Positions 37,093 through 46,770 are shown, numbered from the stretch's first letter. The stretch is 64,000 nt of DNA from Thermosynechococcus sp. NK55a (GCF_000505665.1 NC_023033.1:124001-188000), one strand, 5' to 3'. Translations and numbers: made by a program. The notes: a model not told the origin generated them from the sequence alone.

Positions 37093-37878
37093 ATGTCCAG
37101 TAATATGGTCAAACGTAGTCAAGCAAAGCGATATGCTTCCCTGGGGGCGATCGCCCTTCTGACCACATACCTCGTGGTAGCGAGTCCTAATCCCGCCTTG
37201 GCCATGCACATCAGTGAGGGCTTTTTGCCCCTAGGTTGGGCTGTGGGTTGGTGGCTGGCCTTTCTCCCCTTCTTGGCATGGGGACTGTGGTCATTGCAAC
37301 AGCAGATCAAACAACACCCCGAATCCACCCTACTGGTTGCCTTGGCAGGCGCCTATGCCTTTGTTGTCTCTTCTTTGAAGATTCCCTCGGTGACTGGCAG
37401 CTGTTCCCATCCTATCGGGATTGCCCTTGGGGCTGTTCTTTTTCGGCCTCCCTTGATGGCAGTATTGGGGACACTGGTGTTGCTCTTTCAGGCCCTCCTC
37501 ATTGCCCATGGCGGATTGACGACACTGGGAGCCAATGCCTTTTCGATGGCCGTCGTAGGACCGTGGCTCGCTTGGCTTACCTACTGCAGCGCGTCTCGTT
37601 TGAGAGTGAAGCCGGCGATCGCTCTGTTTGCCGCTAGCTTTATCAGCAATGTGGGTACTTACACCTTGACCTCTTTGCAATTGGCCTTGGCCTTTCCCGA
37701 CAGCGTGGGTGGCGTGGCCACTTCCTTTGCCAAATTTGGCACCCTCTTTGCCGTCACACAGATTCCCCTCGCCATCAGTGAAGGGCTGCTGACGGTCTTG
37801 GTGTGGAACTGGTTGACGACCTACTGTGTTGCAGAACTGCAGGCCTTAAGACTCTTGCCTGAGGAAGAGTTGCCCTAA
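37093..37878 (+). CDS. cbiM: cobalt ECF transporter substrate-binding membrane protein CbiM
   Basis: About 261 residues from the ATG at 37093. The N-terminal hydrophobic stretch ends Ala-Leu-Ala before Met-His-Ile-Ser-Glu-Gly. After processing, this Met-His N-terminus of CbiM/NikM binds Co or Ni. Five to six further membrane helices follow, with the family motif SVTGSCSHPIGIALGAV near 100. It is the first gene of cbiMNQO. An upstream in-frame TTG at 37084 is less likely. No B12 riboswitch signature was found in the 230 bp before it. Confidence 0.92.
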   Translation: MSSNMVKRSQAKRYASLGAIALLTTYLVVASPNPALAMHISEGFLPLGWAVGWWLAFLPFLAWGLWSLQQQIKQHPESTLLVALAGAYAFVVSSLKIPSVTGSCSHPIGIALGAVLFRPPLMAVLGTLVLLFQALLIAHGGLTTLGANAFSMAVVGPWLAWLTYCSASRLRVKPAIALFAASFISNVGTYTLTSLQLALAFPDSVGGVATSFAKFGTLFAVTQIPLAISEGLLTVLVWNWLTTYCVAELQALRLLPEEELP

Positions 37879-37928
37879 AGGACTCTACCGGCTACCGGAG
37901 GATAGTCATTTCTGGGATATTTGATCTG

Positions 37929-37948
37929 AAAAACTGGTAAAAACTGGC
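37929..37948. repeat. 10-bp tandem duplication
   Basis: AAAAACTGGT is followed directly by AAAAACTGGC between cbiM and cbiN. A 7-bp duplication CTACCGG lies just upstream at 37885-37898. Confidence 0.75.
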
Positions 37949-37987
37949 ACTCGAGGCTGTGCAGCAGAAAGATGGTGGAGGTTTTTG

Positions 37988-38289
37988 ATGAATAAAAAAT
38001 AGCGGCCCTCCTACTAGGAGCAGGAACCGTTGTCCTGGGCATCTTTCCTTTACTTTTCGTTAAGGGGAATTTTGAAGGTGCCGATGCCCAAGCCCAGGAC
38101 TTGATTCAGGAGGTGGCGCCAGACTTTCAGCCGTGGGCAAAACCCCTTTTTGAGCCACCCAGTAGTGAAGTGGAATCGCTCCTATTTGCGGTACAAGCAG
38201 CCCTAGGGGCAGGGGCCATCGGCTTTATTGCCGGTCAGTACCACGCCCGTTCAGCAACCCCTCGACATTCTAAGGATCCTAGGGCGTGA
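37988..38289 (+). CDS. cbiN: cobalt transport protein CbiN, frameshifted at codon 5
   Basis: A small two-helix membrane partner of CbiM. From the ATG at 37988 the frame reads Met-Asn-Lys-Lys-stop. Adding one base to the six-A run at 37994-37999 gives MNKKIAALLLGAGTVVLGIF, a transmembrane helix. GNFEGADAQAQDLIQEVAP and a second helix near residues 66-84 then follow, about 100 residues in all. That is a normal CbiN, ending in TGA directly before the cbiQ ATG. As sequenced the gene cannot make it without slippage, so error or mutation is possible. Confidence 0.85.
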
Positions 38290-39081
38290 ATGCACCATCA
38301 CCTCGATATCTACGCCTACACCAATGGTCTGCGGCATCTGCACCCCAAACAAAAGCTAATTTTTGCGATCGCCAGCCTGTTATTTACGTTTTTTGCTCAC
38401 CCCCTTGTCCAGAGCTTGCTTTGGCTATGGCTCAGCCTTTGGATTCTTGGCTATGCCCGCATTCCGTGGCGGGTTTACTTCACCCTCCTAGCTACAGTGG
38501 CCGTGTTTTGGCTAGTGAGTTTACCAGGGTTAGTGGTGCAAATCATCCCGACGGAGACTTTAAGGGCTTCGGGCCAAGTGGTTCTTAGTGACATCTCCCT
38601 AATGGGCTGGTCGCTTTTTATCAGTGCCGAGAAATTGCACCAAGGCTTAACGGTAGGACTGCGGACAATTGTTGCCAGCACCTGTTTACTATTGATTTTA
38701 TTGACGACTCCCTTCCCAGCACTGTTGGCAGTGGCTGAGCGCTGGGGCGTTCCCGCTTTCGTCCTCGATGTCTTGATGCTGATGTACCGCTATATCTTCA
38801 CCCTCCTCGAAACTGCCTTCACGCTTCAGTTGGCGCAGCGGGCGCGGGGAGGCTATCAACGGCGATCGCGCTGGCTATTCAGCGTCAGTCTCTTAGCAGC
38901 TCAGCTTCTGCAACAATCGCTGCATCGCTATCAAGCCATTCAGCTTGCTTTGGTCAGTCGGGGCTTTCAGGGGCCGTTTCGAGTGTTGCGCCCCTGCACC
39001 TATACCTATTCCCAGCGGTATGGCCTCGAAGTCCTCATTGGTGGCAGTGCCCTGCTCCTGCTAAACACCGTGATGGTCTAA
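38290..39081 (+). CDS. cbiQ: cobalt ECF transporter T component CbiQ
   Basis: A 263-residue membrane protein with about six hydrophobic segments and two coupling motifs, AQRARGGYQRRSR near 180 and LVSRGFQGPFRVL near 220, that transmit ATPase motion to CbiM. It starts directly after the cbiN stop (TGA then ATG), and cbiO begins one base after its own stop, consistent with tight co-translation. Confidence 0.92.
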   Translation: MHHHLDIYAYTNGLRHLHPKQKLIFAIASLLFTFFAHPLVQSLLWLWLSLWILGYARIPWRVYFTLLATVAVFWLVSLPGLVVQIIPTETLRASGQVVLSDISLMGWSLFISAEKLHQGLTVGLRTIVASTCLLLILLTTPFPALLAVAERWGVPAFVLDVLMLMYRYIFTLLETAFTLQLAQRARGGYQRRSRWLFSVSLLAAQLLQQSLHRYQAIQLALVSRGFQGPFRVLRPCTYTYSQRYGLEVLIGGSALLLLNTVMV

Positions 39082-39082
39082 G

Positions 39083-39937
39083 ATGTCTGTCCCCCTATTG
39101 GAATTTCATCAGGTTGAGTTTCGCTATCCCAATACCTCTGAACCGGTTCTGCGGGACTGCTCCTTTACCCTAGAGACAGGACGGAAAGTTGCCCTTTTGG
39201 GCCTGAATGGCTCAGGGAAATCCACCCTCTTTTATTTGGCTGCTGCCCTCTATCGGCGCGATCGCGGCGAAATTTACTGGCAAGGGCAACGCCTGGTTCA
39301 CCAACCGGAGAAACTGCGGCAGTGGCGGCAACGGATTGGCTTAGCCTTTCAAGATCCGGAACAACAGTTGGTGGCAGCAACCGTAGCCGAGGACATCTCC
39401 TATGGGCTGTGCAATTTGGGTCTCAGTCCCCCAGAAGTGGAAGCTCGCCTCTATCAAATCTTGCAGGAGTTTGATTTAGTGGCTCTCGCTGACCGCCCCT
39501 TACATCATTTGAGCTTGGGGCAAAAACGACGGGTGGCACTGGCTGGGGTCATGGCCTTGGCACCAAGGCTGTTACTCCTGGATGAACCCACCACCTATCT
39601 GGATCAGCAGCAGCGGCAGCAATTGCGAGAAGTGCTAGAGAAAATTCACCAACAGGGGACAACAATTATGATTGCTACCCATGATCTGGATTTTGCCTAT
39701 GGCTGGGCAGACTGGATTATAACTCTTGTCAATGGTCAGGTGGCAGTGAGCGATCGCGCCCAGCAGGTCTTTCAACAGTGGCCTGACCTTGCGCCCCACC
39801 TGGGAACCCCCACCCTCCTTGCTCTCTGGCAACAATTGCCCCCCGCGTGGCGACAACAGCGTCCCTTCCCCCGTACGGTACCAGAATTTAGCCGAGAACT
39901 CGGGGCACTCTTTCGGCATCTGCTCGACCAGAACTAA
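39083..39937 (+). CDS. cbiO: cobalt ECF transporter ATPase CbiO
   Basis: A 284-residue ABC ATPase that powers cobalt uptake. It has Walker A GLNGSGKSTLFYLAA near 38, Q-loop AFQDPEQQLVAATV near 88, signature HLSLGQKRRVALAGV near 141 and Walker B LLLLDEPTTYLD near 163. It is the last gene of cbiMNQO. The cobalt presumably feeds cobalamin synthesis; cobO lies in this window at 26988. Confidence 0.93.
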   Translation: MSVPLLEFHQVEFRYPNTSEPVLRDCSFTLETGRKVALLGLNGSGKSTLFYLAAALYRRDRGEIYWQGQRLVHQPEKLRQWRQRIGLAFQDPEQQLVAATVAEDISYGLCNLGLSPPEVEARLYQILQEFDLVALADRPLHHLSLGQKRRVALAGVMALAPRLLLLDEPTTYLDQQQRQQLREVLEKIHQQGTTIMIATHDLDFAYGWADWIITLVNGQVAVSDRAQQVFQQWPDLAPHLGTPTLLALWQQLPPAWRQQRPFPRTVPEFSRELGALFRHLLDQN

Positions 39938-40010
39938 AGAACTTTGCTGACGCTCCTTAGCCTTGGAATCAAAGTGGTACCCTGGAGTATAGACAGCATC
40001 ATTGGCTGTT

Positions 40011-40034
40011 CCAGTGCATATTCTAGTGCATAAT
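40011..40034. repeat. 12-bp imperfect tandem duplication
   Basis: CCAGTGCATATT is followed directly by CTAGTGCATAAT (10 of 12 matching), just upstream of the PilH-like gene. Confidence 0.7.
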
Positions 40035-40072
40035 AGTCAGCGTATTGTTTGCGGCATCAGGCAAAACCCCCT

Positions 40073-40435
40073 ATGGCCACAATTATGGTTGTTGATGACA
40101 GTCCCACCCTGCGGGCAATGATTGTTGAACTCATGAAAGAACAAGGCTACGACGTTGTTGAGGCCGAAGATGGCATCGAAGCTCAGGAAAAAATCAAAGC
40201 CCAATGCCCTGACCTGGTGATTCTAGACGTGGTGATGCCGCGCATGAATGGTTATGAACTCTGCCGCTGGATTAAGGGAGAAGCGGCTTCCCAAAAGGTG
40301 CCAGTGATTATGTGCACAACTAAAGGTGAAGAATTTGATATTCACTGGGGCAAAAAACAGGGGGTGGATGCCTACATCACTAAGCCCTTTGATCCTGCAG
40401 AACTTGTTGCCAGCGTCAAACAGCTCTTGGGATAG
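40073..40435 (+). CDS. PilH-like single-domain response regulator
   Basis: About 120 residues from the ATG at 40073 (MATIMVVDDSPTLRAMIVEL). Receiver domain only: acidic pair DD near 8-9, phospho-acceptor in LVILDVVMPRMNG near 53, Thr in MCTTKGEEFDIHWGKKQG near 84, and Lys in ITKPFDPAEL near 106. The KGEEFD-WG-KQG block is typical of PilH/PatA-type regulators of type IV pilus motility and phototaxis. No kinase or pil gene is adjacent, so the partner is unknown. Confidence 0.87.
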   Translation: MATIMVVDDSPTLRAMIVELMKEQGYDVVEAEDGIEAQEKIKAQCPDLVILDVVMPRMNGYELCRWIKGEAASQKVPVIMCTTKGEEFDIHWGKKQGVDAYITKPFDPAELVASVKQLLG

Positions 40436-40437
40436 CC

Positions 40438-41700
40438 CTAAATCCAAGACGGTAACCACATCCGCCTCAGAAAGTCTTGGGGCGTCAAGGGCAGTCCTAA
40501 ATATAGGGGAAGCCAGTAAAGGAAGCCCCCGACAACTCCTCCTAGGACAGCAGTACGTGCCCAGCGTGCCCAGTCTCCCCAATCGCGGCTGGCTTCCCAG
40601 ACCAAGGCCACAGCCATAAAGCTGTAGAGGGCAGCGGGGAGGTAGTGATAGAGAAAGACACAGCGGGTTACAAGTGCCCAAGGCAGGAGATTGGCGGCAT
40701 AGTTCCAGAGCACAAAACGGCCTGCCGTTGTGGTCAGCCCAAGGGGTAAAAGTGCAAGGGTGGCTAAGGTGCCGAGCCACAGGAGGGGCGGATTGAAGAG
40801 GGCATAGACAGCATAAACCCACTGGGTATCCGCCATGGGTAGGGGCGGGCCAATGACGGGCACCGGTTCGCTGAGGGTTTGTACTCGCTGAAAAAAGTAG
40901 CTCATGGGGCGCAGCAACAGCGGCCAAGACCACCATGGCGAGCAGTAGGGATGGGCGGTACTGGCAACGCTGCGGTGAAAGTTAAACATTTGGCGATGCA
41001 GCTCAAGGAGACTCTGGTGGGGATGAAACTGGAGATGGGGCAGCCAGAGCAGGGTATAAACCCCAAAGGCAACCAGGGGCAGGACCAGGCACATCTGCCA
41101 CCACTGGTAGGTCGTCTTCCCCTCAGCGGCCAGCGGCAACCTCTGCTGGAGAACCCAGAAAAGCTCCACCCCCAGCAAGAATCCCAAACCACTCCACTTC
41201 ACAGCTCCACAGGCGCCAAAGGCAACCCCTGCGGCCATCAGCCAGAGCGATCGCCCCCTGCCCTGGTGGCGCAACCCCCACAGCCAAAGAATCTGTGCCA
41301 CCACACCAAAAAGCACAAGGGAGATATTGATGAGAGCATAGCGGGACTCCACCAAAAAGAGGCCATCGAGGGCAACGAAGAGTCCCGATAACAGCGCCAC
41401 GCGCGATCGCCGGGTCAGGAGATAGGCCAACACTGCCACTGCCACGGGAATCAGCGATCCCATCAGCGCATTCAACCAGCGATAGCCCCAAGGGTGAAAG
41501 CCGCCCCCCAGCCAAATGCTCAGGGCAATCAGGTATTTTCCCAGCGGGGGATGGGCATCAAAGAAAGGCACACCTGCAAGATAGTGGCGGCCAAAGCGGG
41601 CAAAATAGACCTCATCAAACACTAGGGTGGGAAAGCGGCTCAGGCCCCAAAAGCGGGTGGCAAGGGCAAAGAGCCACAGCAGCAGTAGCCCCAAGGGCAT
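40438..41700 (-). CDS. family 39 (PMT-like) membrane glycosyltransferase
   Basis: About 420 residues from the ATG at 41700, one base after the protease stop; an upstream extension into the protease gene is rejected. It has roughly nine to eleven transmembrane helices. The first periplasmic loop has TLVFDEVYFARFG near 25 and FDAHPPLGKYLIAL near 48, the Asp/Glu loop of protein O-mannosyltransferases that use lipid-linked sugars. Target and sugar are unknown. It probably shares a transcript with the upstream HtrA protease. Confidence 0.88.
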   Translation of the reverse strand: MPLGLLLLWLFALATRFWGLSRFPTLVFDEVYFARFGRHYLAGVPFFDAHPPLGKYLIALSIWLGGGFHPWGYRWLNALMGSLIPVAVAVLAYLLTRRSRVALLSGLFVALDGLFLVESRYALINISLVLFGVVAQILWLWGLRHQGRGRSLWLMAAGVAFGACGAVKWSGLGFLLGVELFWVLQQRLPLAAEGKTTYQWWQMCLVLPLVAFGVYTLLWLPHLQFHPHQSLLELHRQMFNFHRSVASTAHPYCSPWWSWPLLLRPMSYFFQRVQTLSEPVPVIGPPLPMADTQWVYAVYALFNPPLLWLGTLATLALLPLGLTTTAGRFVLWNYAANLLPWALVTRCVFLYHYLPAALYSFMAVALVWEASRDWGDWARWARTAVLGGVVGGFLYWLPLYLGLPLTPQDFLRRMWLPSWI

Positions 41701-41701
41701 C

Positions 41702-42829
41702 TTAAGCCGCTCCCTGCAACGCTGCTGTCCGCACCGCAATCCGTTGAGTGCGATCGCCCCGCTGAACGGTTAAATTCAGAACTTGCCCCACCGCGGCACT
41801 ATCGACAATGTTCTGCAACTGATCGGCGCTGGTAATCGGTTCCCCATCTACTGCGGTAATCACATCCCCCCAGCGCAGACCAGCTTTTGCCGCAGGCGTA
41901 TTGGGCAACACCTGTAGGACAAGAACGCCATTGACTTCCGGCAGAATCACGGGTGAGTTGGGGTTAGCATTGTTTTCCTTGGCCATTGCCGGCGTAAAGG
42001 TGGTCATTTGAATGCCAAGGTAGGCGTGTTGAATTTTCTCACCCCGAATCAGGCGGGTTTGCAGGGCTTTGGCTTTGTTGATGGGAATGGCGAAGCCAAT
42101 CCCCATGGCATCGGCACGAATGGCGGTATTAATGCCAATTACTTCCCCCGCTTCATTGAGCAAAGGTCCCCCCGAGTTGCCGGGGTTGATGGCCGCATCC
42201 GTTTGAATAAAATCAAGGCGCTTATCGGGGATACCCACTTGAGCGCTGGAGCGGTGGAGTGTACTAACAATCCCCAATGTTACTGTGTTGTCAAGGCCAA
42301 GGGGATTGCCGACAGCGATCGCCCAATCCCCCACCTTCACCTCACTGGAATCACCAAGGGGCGCCGTGGGCAATGGTTCGGTGACCCCTTTGAGTTTGAC
42401 AATCGCTAGATCAGACACCTCATCCACGCCGCGCACTTCCCCCTCAAAGACTCGGCCATCCTTGAGGCGCACTGTCACCGTATCGGCTTGACTCACCACA
42501 TGGGCGTTGGTCATGACAATGCCACTAGGATCAATGATGAACCCTGACCCTTGACCCCGCAGCCGATCCTCTTGGGGGGGCAAGGCTAAACCGGGGAAAA
42601 ATTGGCGAAAGAAGGGATCACTCAAGAGGGGATCGGGGGTGCGCACAATTGTGCGTTCAGTATCAATGCGAACAACCGCATCCCCAACCCGCTCTACTGC
42701 AGCTGCTACAAAACTATGGTGAGCTGCGGCTGCCCACACCGGTGTATTGCTATTCAGATACCAAACCAGGGTAAGACCAAGGCAAAATTTGAGGGTCTGC
42801 TGAAGTAAATGGGCAAGGCGTTTCATCAT
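41702..42829 (-). CDS. HtrA/Deg-type serine protease
   Basis: About 375 residues from the ATG at 42829 ([14 protein letters not shown]), which opens a signal or anchor segment; an ATG at 42898 would add 23 polar residues before it. The trypsin-like domain has catalytic His in [11 protein letters not shown], Asp in [11 protein letters not shown] and Ser in [15 protein letters not shown]. One PDZ domain follows (about residues 275-365), with the loop [20 protein letters not shown]. The layout matches cyanobacterial HhoA/HhoB/HtrA, which degrade damaged periplasmic or lumenal proteins. Confidence 0.92.
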   Translation of the reverse strand: MMKRLAHLLQQTLKFCLGLTLVWYLNSNTPVWAAAAHHSFVAAAVERVGDAVVRIDTERTIVRTPDPLLSDPFFRQFFPGLALPPQEDRLRGQGSGFIIDPSGIVMTNAHVVSQADTVTVRLKDGRVFEGEVRGVDEVSDLAIVKLKGVTEPLPTAPLGDSSEVKVGDWAIAVGNPLGLDNTVTLGIVSTLHRSSAQVGIPDKRLDFIQTDAAINPGNSGGPLLNEAGEVIGINTAIRADAMGIGFAIPINKAKALQTRLIRGEKIQHAYLGIQMTTFTPAMAKENNANPNSPVILPEVNGVLVLQVLPNTPAAKAGLRWGDVITAVDGEPITSADQLQNIVDSAAVGQVLNLTVQRGDRTQRIAVRTAALQGAA

Positions 42830-42980
42830 GGATGGCCTAGAGCGCAACAGATTTATTTCTGATTGTATCGAAGCTATCTCCGCTGGCTGTGAAGCCAAAG
42901 CACAAATGTGCAGCGGCGGAGAATATCCCTCAGAACAAGAATAAGGTCACAATTGGAAAGGTGTTTAGGTTAGAGGCGGG

Positions 42981-43844
42981 ATGCTGCGCATTGGTATTGT
43001 CGGGCTGGGACTGATTGGTGGGTCGCTGGGCATTGATCTGCGGGCCAAGGGGCACTACGTGGTGGGGCTGAGTCGGCGCCCTGAAACCTGCGAGCGGGCG
43101 ATCGCCAGGGGAGCCATTGACTGGGGCGGTACGGAGCCGCAAACTTTGCGTGCCCTTGATCTGGTGTTTCTCTGCCCCCCTATCGGCAGCATCCTTCCTG
43201 TTGCACTTGAGATCATCCCCTATCTCAGTCCAGAAACGGTGCTGACGGACGTGGGATCCGTCAAGGGAGAGATCGTCCCCGCCCTCGAAAAACTCTGGCC
43301 ACGCTATGTCGGTGGTCACCCGATGGCCGGTACCGCAGAATCCGGCATTGAAGCGGCCCAAGCTCATCTGTTTGAGAATGCTCCCTATGTTCTCACCCCC
43401 ACCCTGCACACCCAAAGTGTTGCCATTGACTGTGTCGCTGGCGTGGTCAATGATCTCGGGGCAAAGCTGCTCTATGCCACCCCATCGGATCACGATCGCG
43501 CCGTTGCTTGGATATCCCACCTCCCCGTACTGGTGAGTGCAGCCCTGATTCTCGCTAATGCCCAAGAAGCCAATGAGCCAATTCGGACGCTGGCCCAGCA
43601 GTTGGCTAGCTCTGGCTTTCGCGATACCAGCCGCGTTGGGGGTGGTAACCCAGAGTTGGGACGGATGATGGCGGAATATAACCGCGCTGCCCTGCGCCAC
43701 TGCCTGATTCACTACCGTGCCACCCTTGATGATCTGATTCGCCAAGTGGAGCAGGAGGACTGGGAGCACCTGCAAAGAGCCTTAGAGCAGGCCAAAGCTT
43801 ACCGTGAGCAGGTCTATCCCTCAGGGACGCCGCCGATAGTTTAG
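42981..43844 (+). CDS. tyrA: prephenate/arogenate dehydrogenase
   Basis: A 287-residue enzyme of tyrosine synthesis. NAD(P)-binding motif GIVGLGLIGGSLGIDL lies at residues 5-20, TDVGSVKGEIV near 92, and the substrate-site GGHPMAGTAESGIEAA near 112. Cyanobacterial TyrA usually prefers arogenate and NADP; specificity is not readable here. The 3' end overlaps the convergent PsiE-like gene by 24 bases. Confidence 0.93.
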   Translation: MLRIGIVGLGLIGGSLGIDLRAKGHYVVGLSRRPETCERAIARGAIDWGGTEPQTLRALDLVFLCPPIGSILPVALEIIPYLSPETVLTDVGSVKGEIVPALEKLWPRYVGGHPMAGTAESGIEAAQAHLFENAPYVLTPTLHTQSVAIDCVAGVVNDLGAKLLYATPSDHDRAVAWISHLPVLVSAALILANAQEANEPIRTLAQQLASSGFRDTSRVGGGNPELGRMMAEYNRAALRHCLIHYRATLDDLIRQVEQEDWEHLQRALEQAKAYREQVYPSGTPPIV

Positions 43845-44312
43845 ACGACGCACAATCCAGTAACTGGCAGACAAGGCCAAGATGGCGATCGCCAGCCCCA
43901 GGAGCTTTGCCACCGTTTCTGGTTGGCTAATATCCAGAATGATGATTTTACGGGCAATGGCAATCAGGGAGGTAACAATCACCAGCTCAACAATCTGGGA
44001 GGAGACATGGGTTTTCAGGTAGGCCGTGATGTTTTCGAGAATTTCCAATGCCACCAGAACATTGAGAAAGAGGCCAAAGATTTTCACCAGTTCCAAGCTA
44101 AACTGCCCCAGGGGGGGTGAGAGTAGCTCTACCGTCAAAATCCGCCCCAAATCAATAATGGCGACGATGACCACCAGCAGCATCCCGATCGCCAGCACCC
44201 GCGTTGCTATGCCTTCAATCCGGCTGAGAAGGTGCAAAAATCGCTGATTGTCCTGAAGCAGAATGACGACCTGTTGCCCAAGGTCAATCAAAGACCGCAA
44301 CCAGCGTCGCAT
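43821..44312 (-). CDS. PsiE-like (phosphate-starvation-inducible E) membrane protein
   Basis: A 163-residue protein with four hydrophobic segments (about 38-62, 78-98, 103-125, 133-155). Family features are ILVALEILENITAYLKTH near 85 and VTSLIAIARKIIILD near 112. The N-terminal 35 residues form a cytoplasmic helix. Function of the family is unclear. Two bases separate its start from the end of the metallo-hydrolase gene upstream, suggesting one transcript. Confidence 0.82.
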   Translation of the reverse strand: MRRWLRSLIDLGQQVVILLQDNQRFLHLLSRIEGIATRVLAIGMLLVVIVAIIDLGRILTVELLSPPLGQFSLELVKIFGLFLNVLVALEILENITAYLKTHVSSQIVELVIVTSLIAIARKIIILDISQPETVAKLLGLAIAILALSASYWIVRRLNYRRRP

Positions 44313-44314
44313 TC

Positions 44315-45070
44315 CTAAGCCTCAGCCAGCAGAACAAGGGGAGTGTAGGCCACTGGTTCCACCAAACGAGTGCTGAGTCCAAGCCGCTGAAACGACCCTT
44401 GTAATTCCTCAAGGGTTCCTTGAACCGAGAGTAGTCGCGGTAGCCATCCCTGAAGGCGGAGGCTGCCATTGCCCGCTGTCGTGATCATGACCTTCGGTTG
44501 TAGCCATTGCCCCAATTCCAATGCTATTTTGCCCCCCTTGAGAATCGCCCCCACCAGGGGTAAACACACATCCAATAGGGGGGTAATCACCACATCCACC
44601 TTGCCATAGCTGCGCAGCCACGGATCATGAGAGCCGTGGGGTTCATAGTAGAGACTTTGGGTACCCCAGCGCAGAATGTACCCATTTTCCTGTTGAGTGG
44701 GGCCGATACTGGCACCCTTGGTGGCTTGGATGGCCAGATCGCGGTAGGTATGGGTTTGGTGGGGGCTAAGGGAAATCACCGTTTCAAAGCCAAGACTCTG
44801 GGCAACGTTGGCGGCACTGGGGGAGGCAATGACTGGTAGGGCGCGATCGCAGGCACGGAGGGTAGGCTCATGGCAGTGATCCGGGAGTCCTTGGGAGAGC
44901 AAAATGATATCCACATCGCTCGGCATGGCACAGGGGCGCGATCGCTCCGCCTGAAATAGCCAGGGGGTATTGCCAAAGGTGAGCGGGCCCACCAACCACG
45001 GATCAACCAGAACCCTTGTAGAACCCAGCTTCCACAACCACGTATTGCTCTCCAGCCACATTAACTGCAT
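44315..45070 (-). CDS. MBL-fold hydrolase-like protein with altered metal motif
   Basis: A 251-residue protein related to the UlaG/YtnP-like metallo-beta-lactamase fold: the N-terminal strand pattern WLESNTWLWKLGSTRVLVDPW and the later NGYILRWGTQSLYYEPHG are typical. At the usual HXHXDH metal site it reads Leu-Leu-Ser-Gln-Gly-Leu-Pro-Asp-His-Cys-His, so two ligand histidines are replaced. One or both metals may therefore be absent. Related cyanobacterial proteins show similar forms. It lies between the kinase and the PsiE-like gene, all on one strand. Confidence 0.75.
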   Translation of the reverse strand: MQLMWLESNTWLWKLGSTRVLVDPWLVGPLTFGNTPWLFQAERSRPCAMPSDVDIILLSQGLPDHCHEPTLRACDRALPVIASPSAANVAQSLGFETVISLSPHQTHTYRDLAIQATKGASIGPTQQENGYILRWGTQSLYYEPHGSHDPWLRSYGKVDVVITPLLDVCLPLVGAILKGGKIALELGQWLQPKVMITTAGNGSLRLQGWLPRLLSVQGTLEELQGSFQRLGLSTRLVEPVAYTPLVLLAEA

Positions 45071-45080
45071 AGCTCCGCTC

Positions 45081-46582
45081 CTACAAGAACTGCGCCAAAA
45101 CGTTGTAAATCAACAAAAAGATGTTACCGACAACAACGCAACCTAAGCCGACTAAACCACACATGAGCAGGGCCGTCGGTCCCCCCAATCCCGCCTGCAA
45201 GGAAGGAAAAAAGAAAAGAGCCGCCCCTGACAATGTCCCAATGATTAATTGTTCCCAGTGTTCAATCCAGCCTTTGAGCTGCATAAATACCAAGAGGGCA
45301 AACACCCCCCCAATCACACCAGCACTGACCCCAAGGGGTAATTGCCAACTGGTCATTAAGCTGGAAACCATCACCCCCAACGCCGCCATTTCAAAGCCCG
45401 TAAAGCCCGCCCCCATGAGAATTTTGAAGGCGGGTAAGGGTGGAGGAGGCCGCCGCGGTGGTCTCGCCTTTGCAGGGGGTGCCCCTTTGGGAGACGGTAT
45501 CGGCACCGAAGGTGACGGTGGTGAGCTCACTTGGGAGGGCGGGAGGGGTGCCGTCACTGGCTGTGGAGAGGGGAGCGGTTGTGGCGAGGGGGGGGTGCTG
45601 GGGCGGGGGTAGGCGAAGCATTTAAGTCTGCTAAGACCTCTGCCGCCGATTGGTAGCGATCGCTCGGCGCCGGCTGCAACATGCGGTCTAGAATGTGCTG
45701 GAGCTGCTGACTGACAGAGGGAACATAGGAGTGCCAATTCCAGCGGTTGTTATAGGCATCAAATAGCTCTTCGGGGTCTTTGCCCGTTAGCAGCACAATA
45801 CAAGTGACCGCCAAAGCATACAGGTCTGAGTTAGGAAAGACCCGTTCACCCCGTATCTGTTCTGGAGGCGCATAGTGAGCTGTATAAATACCGGTACTGC
45901 GGCTTTGGATAGACGTTTGGGAAACTTGTTTCACCGCCCCAAAATCCAGCAAGTAGAGCCGCCCTTGACCGGGAAACTTGGTTTTACTGGGGTGCTGGCG
46001 CATGATATTCGAGAGCTTGATATCGCGGTGAATAGAGCCGCGCTCATGGACATATTGCAGGACAGGCAGCAGCTCCCGCAGCACTTGTCGTACCTGCTCT
46101 TCGCTAAAGCAGCCCTGCTGCGCCAACTCGTCTTCTAGGGTTTCACCATCAATAAACTCCTGAACCAAGTAAAAGTAGCTTTCTTCACCGGAGCCGTTAA
46201 AGCTGGGGACTTCCTCGCGAAAAAACGCCAGTAAATCAGGAATTTGAGCATGTTGACCCAGTTCTTCGAGAACTTTTGCCTCCCGCTCAAAGAGTTCTTG
46301 AGCCTTTTGCAAGCTGTGGGGGTCTGAGACGTTGGGCAAAAATTGTTTAATAACACAGTATCGCCACCCTGGCGTATCCAAGTCCCGTGCTAAGTAGGCA
46401 GCCCCAAAGCCCCCCCGCCCCAAAACCCGCTCTGCCACATACCGACCCCGCAAAATGAGGGGCATGCCACAGGTGATGCAAAATCGGTCACGAATGCGAC
46501 TGTAGCTCTGGTTAGGTTGATCCAATTCGGGAAGAGCATTTTGCGGACGCGGGCAATGGGGACGAGTACAATAAGCCAACAT
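45081..46582 (-). CDS. serine/threonine protein kinase with membrane domain, frameshifted in linker
   Basis: A zinc-ribbon start (Cys5, Cys10, Cys35, Cys38) leads into a Hanks-type kinase domain (residues 48-315): GRGGFGAAYLARD, catalytic HRDIKLSNIM near 186, DFGAVKQV near 213, APPEQIRGE near 237. The frame then enters a Pro-rich linker and stops. One base further along, the linker continues (PSPQPLPSPQPV) into a domain with four hydrophobic helices ending at 45081. One extra base in the eight-G run at 45588-45595 (C on the coding strand) joins them into a 500-residue kinase, a common cyanobacterial layout. Confidence 0.85.
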
Positions 46583-46680
46583 GGACCTGCTGATGCAAGG
46601 TTTCCTCTATAATACTGCCCCCAGAATATCTGCCACCCTTGCACAGGGCAAGACTTTTTAGGAATAGTAACCTCTTGACA

Positions 46681-46753
<73 letters not shown>

Positions 46754-46770
46754 ACTATTTCTAGCATACT

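Noticed and set aside
40223-40936. A 237-codon open frame on the minus strand across the PilH-like gene and the glycosyltransferase end
   Set aside because: Overlaps two firm genes, and its translation is Cys/Pro/His-rich without a fold.
42930-43775. A 281-codon open frame antisense to tyrA
   Set aside because: It mirrors the codons of an intact, well-recognised TyrA and shows no domain; GC-rich third positions on the sense strand explain it.
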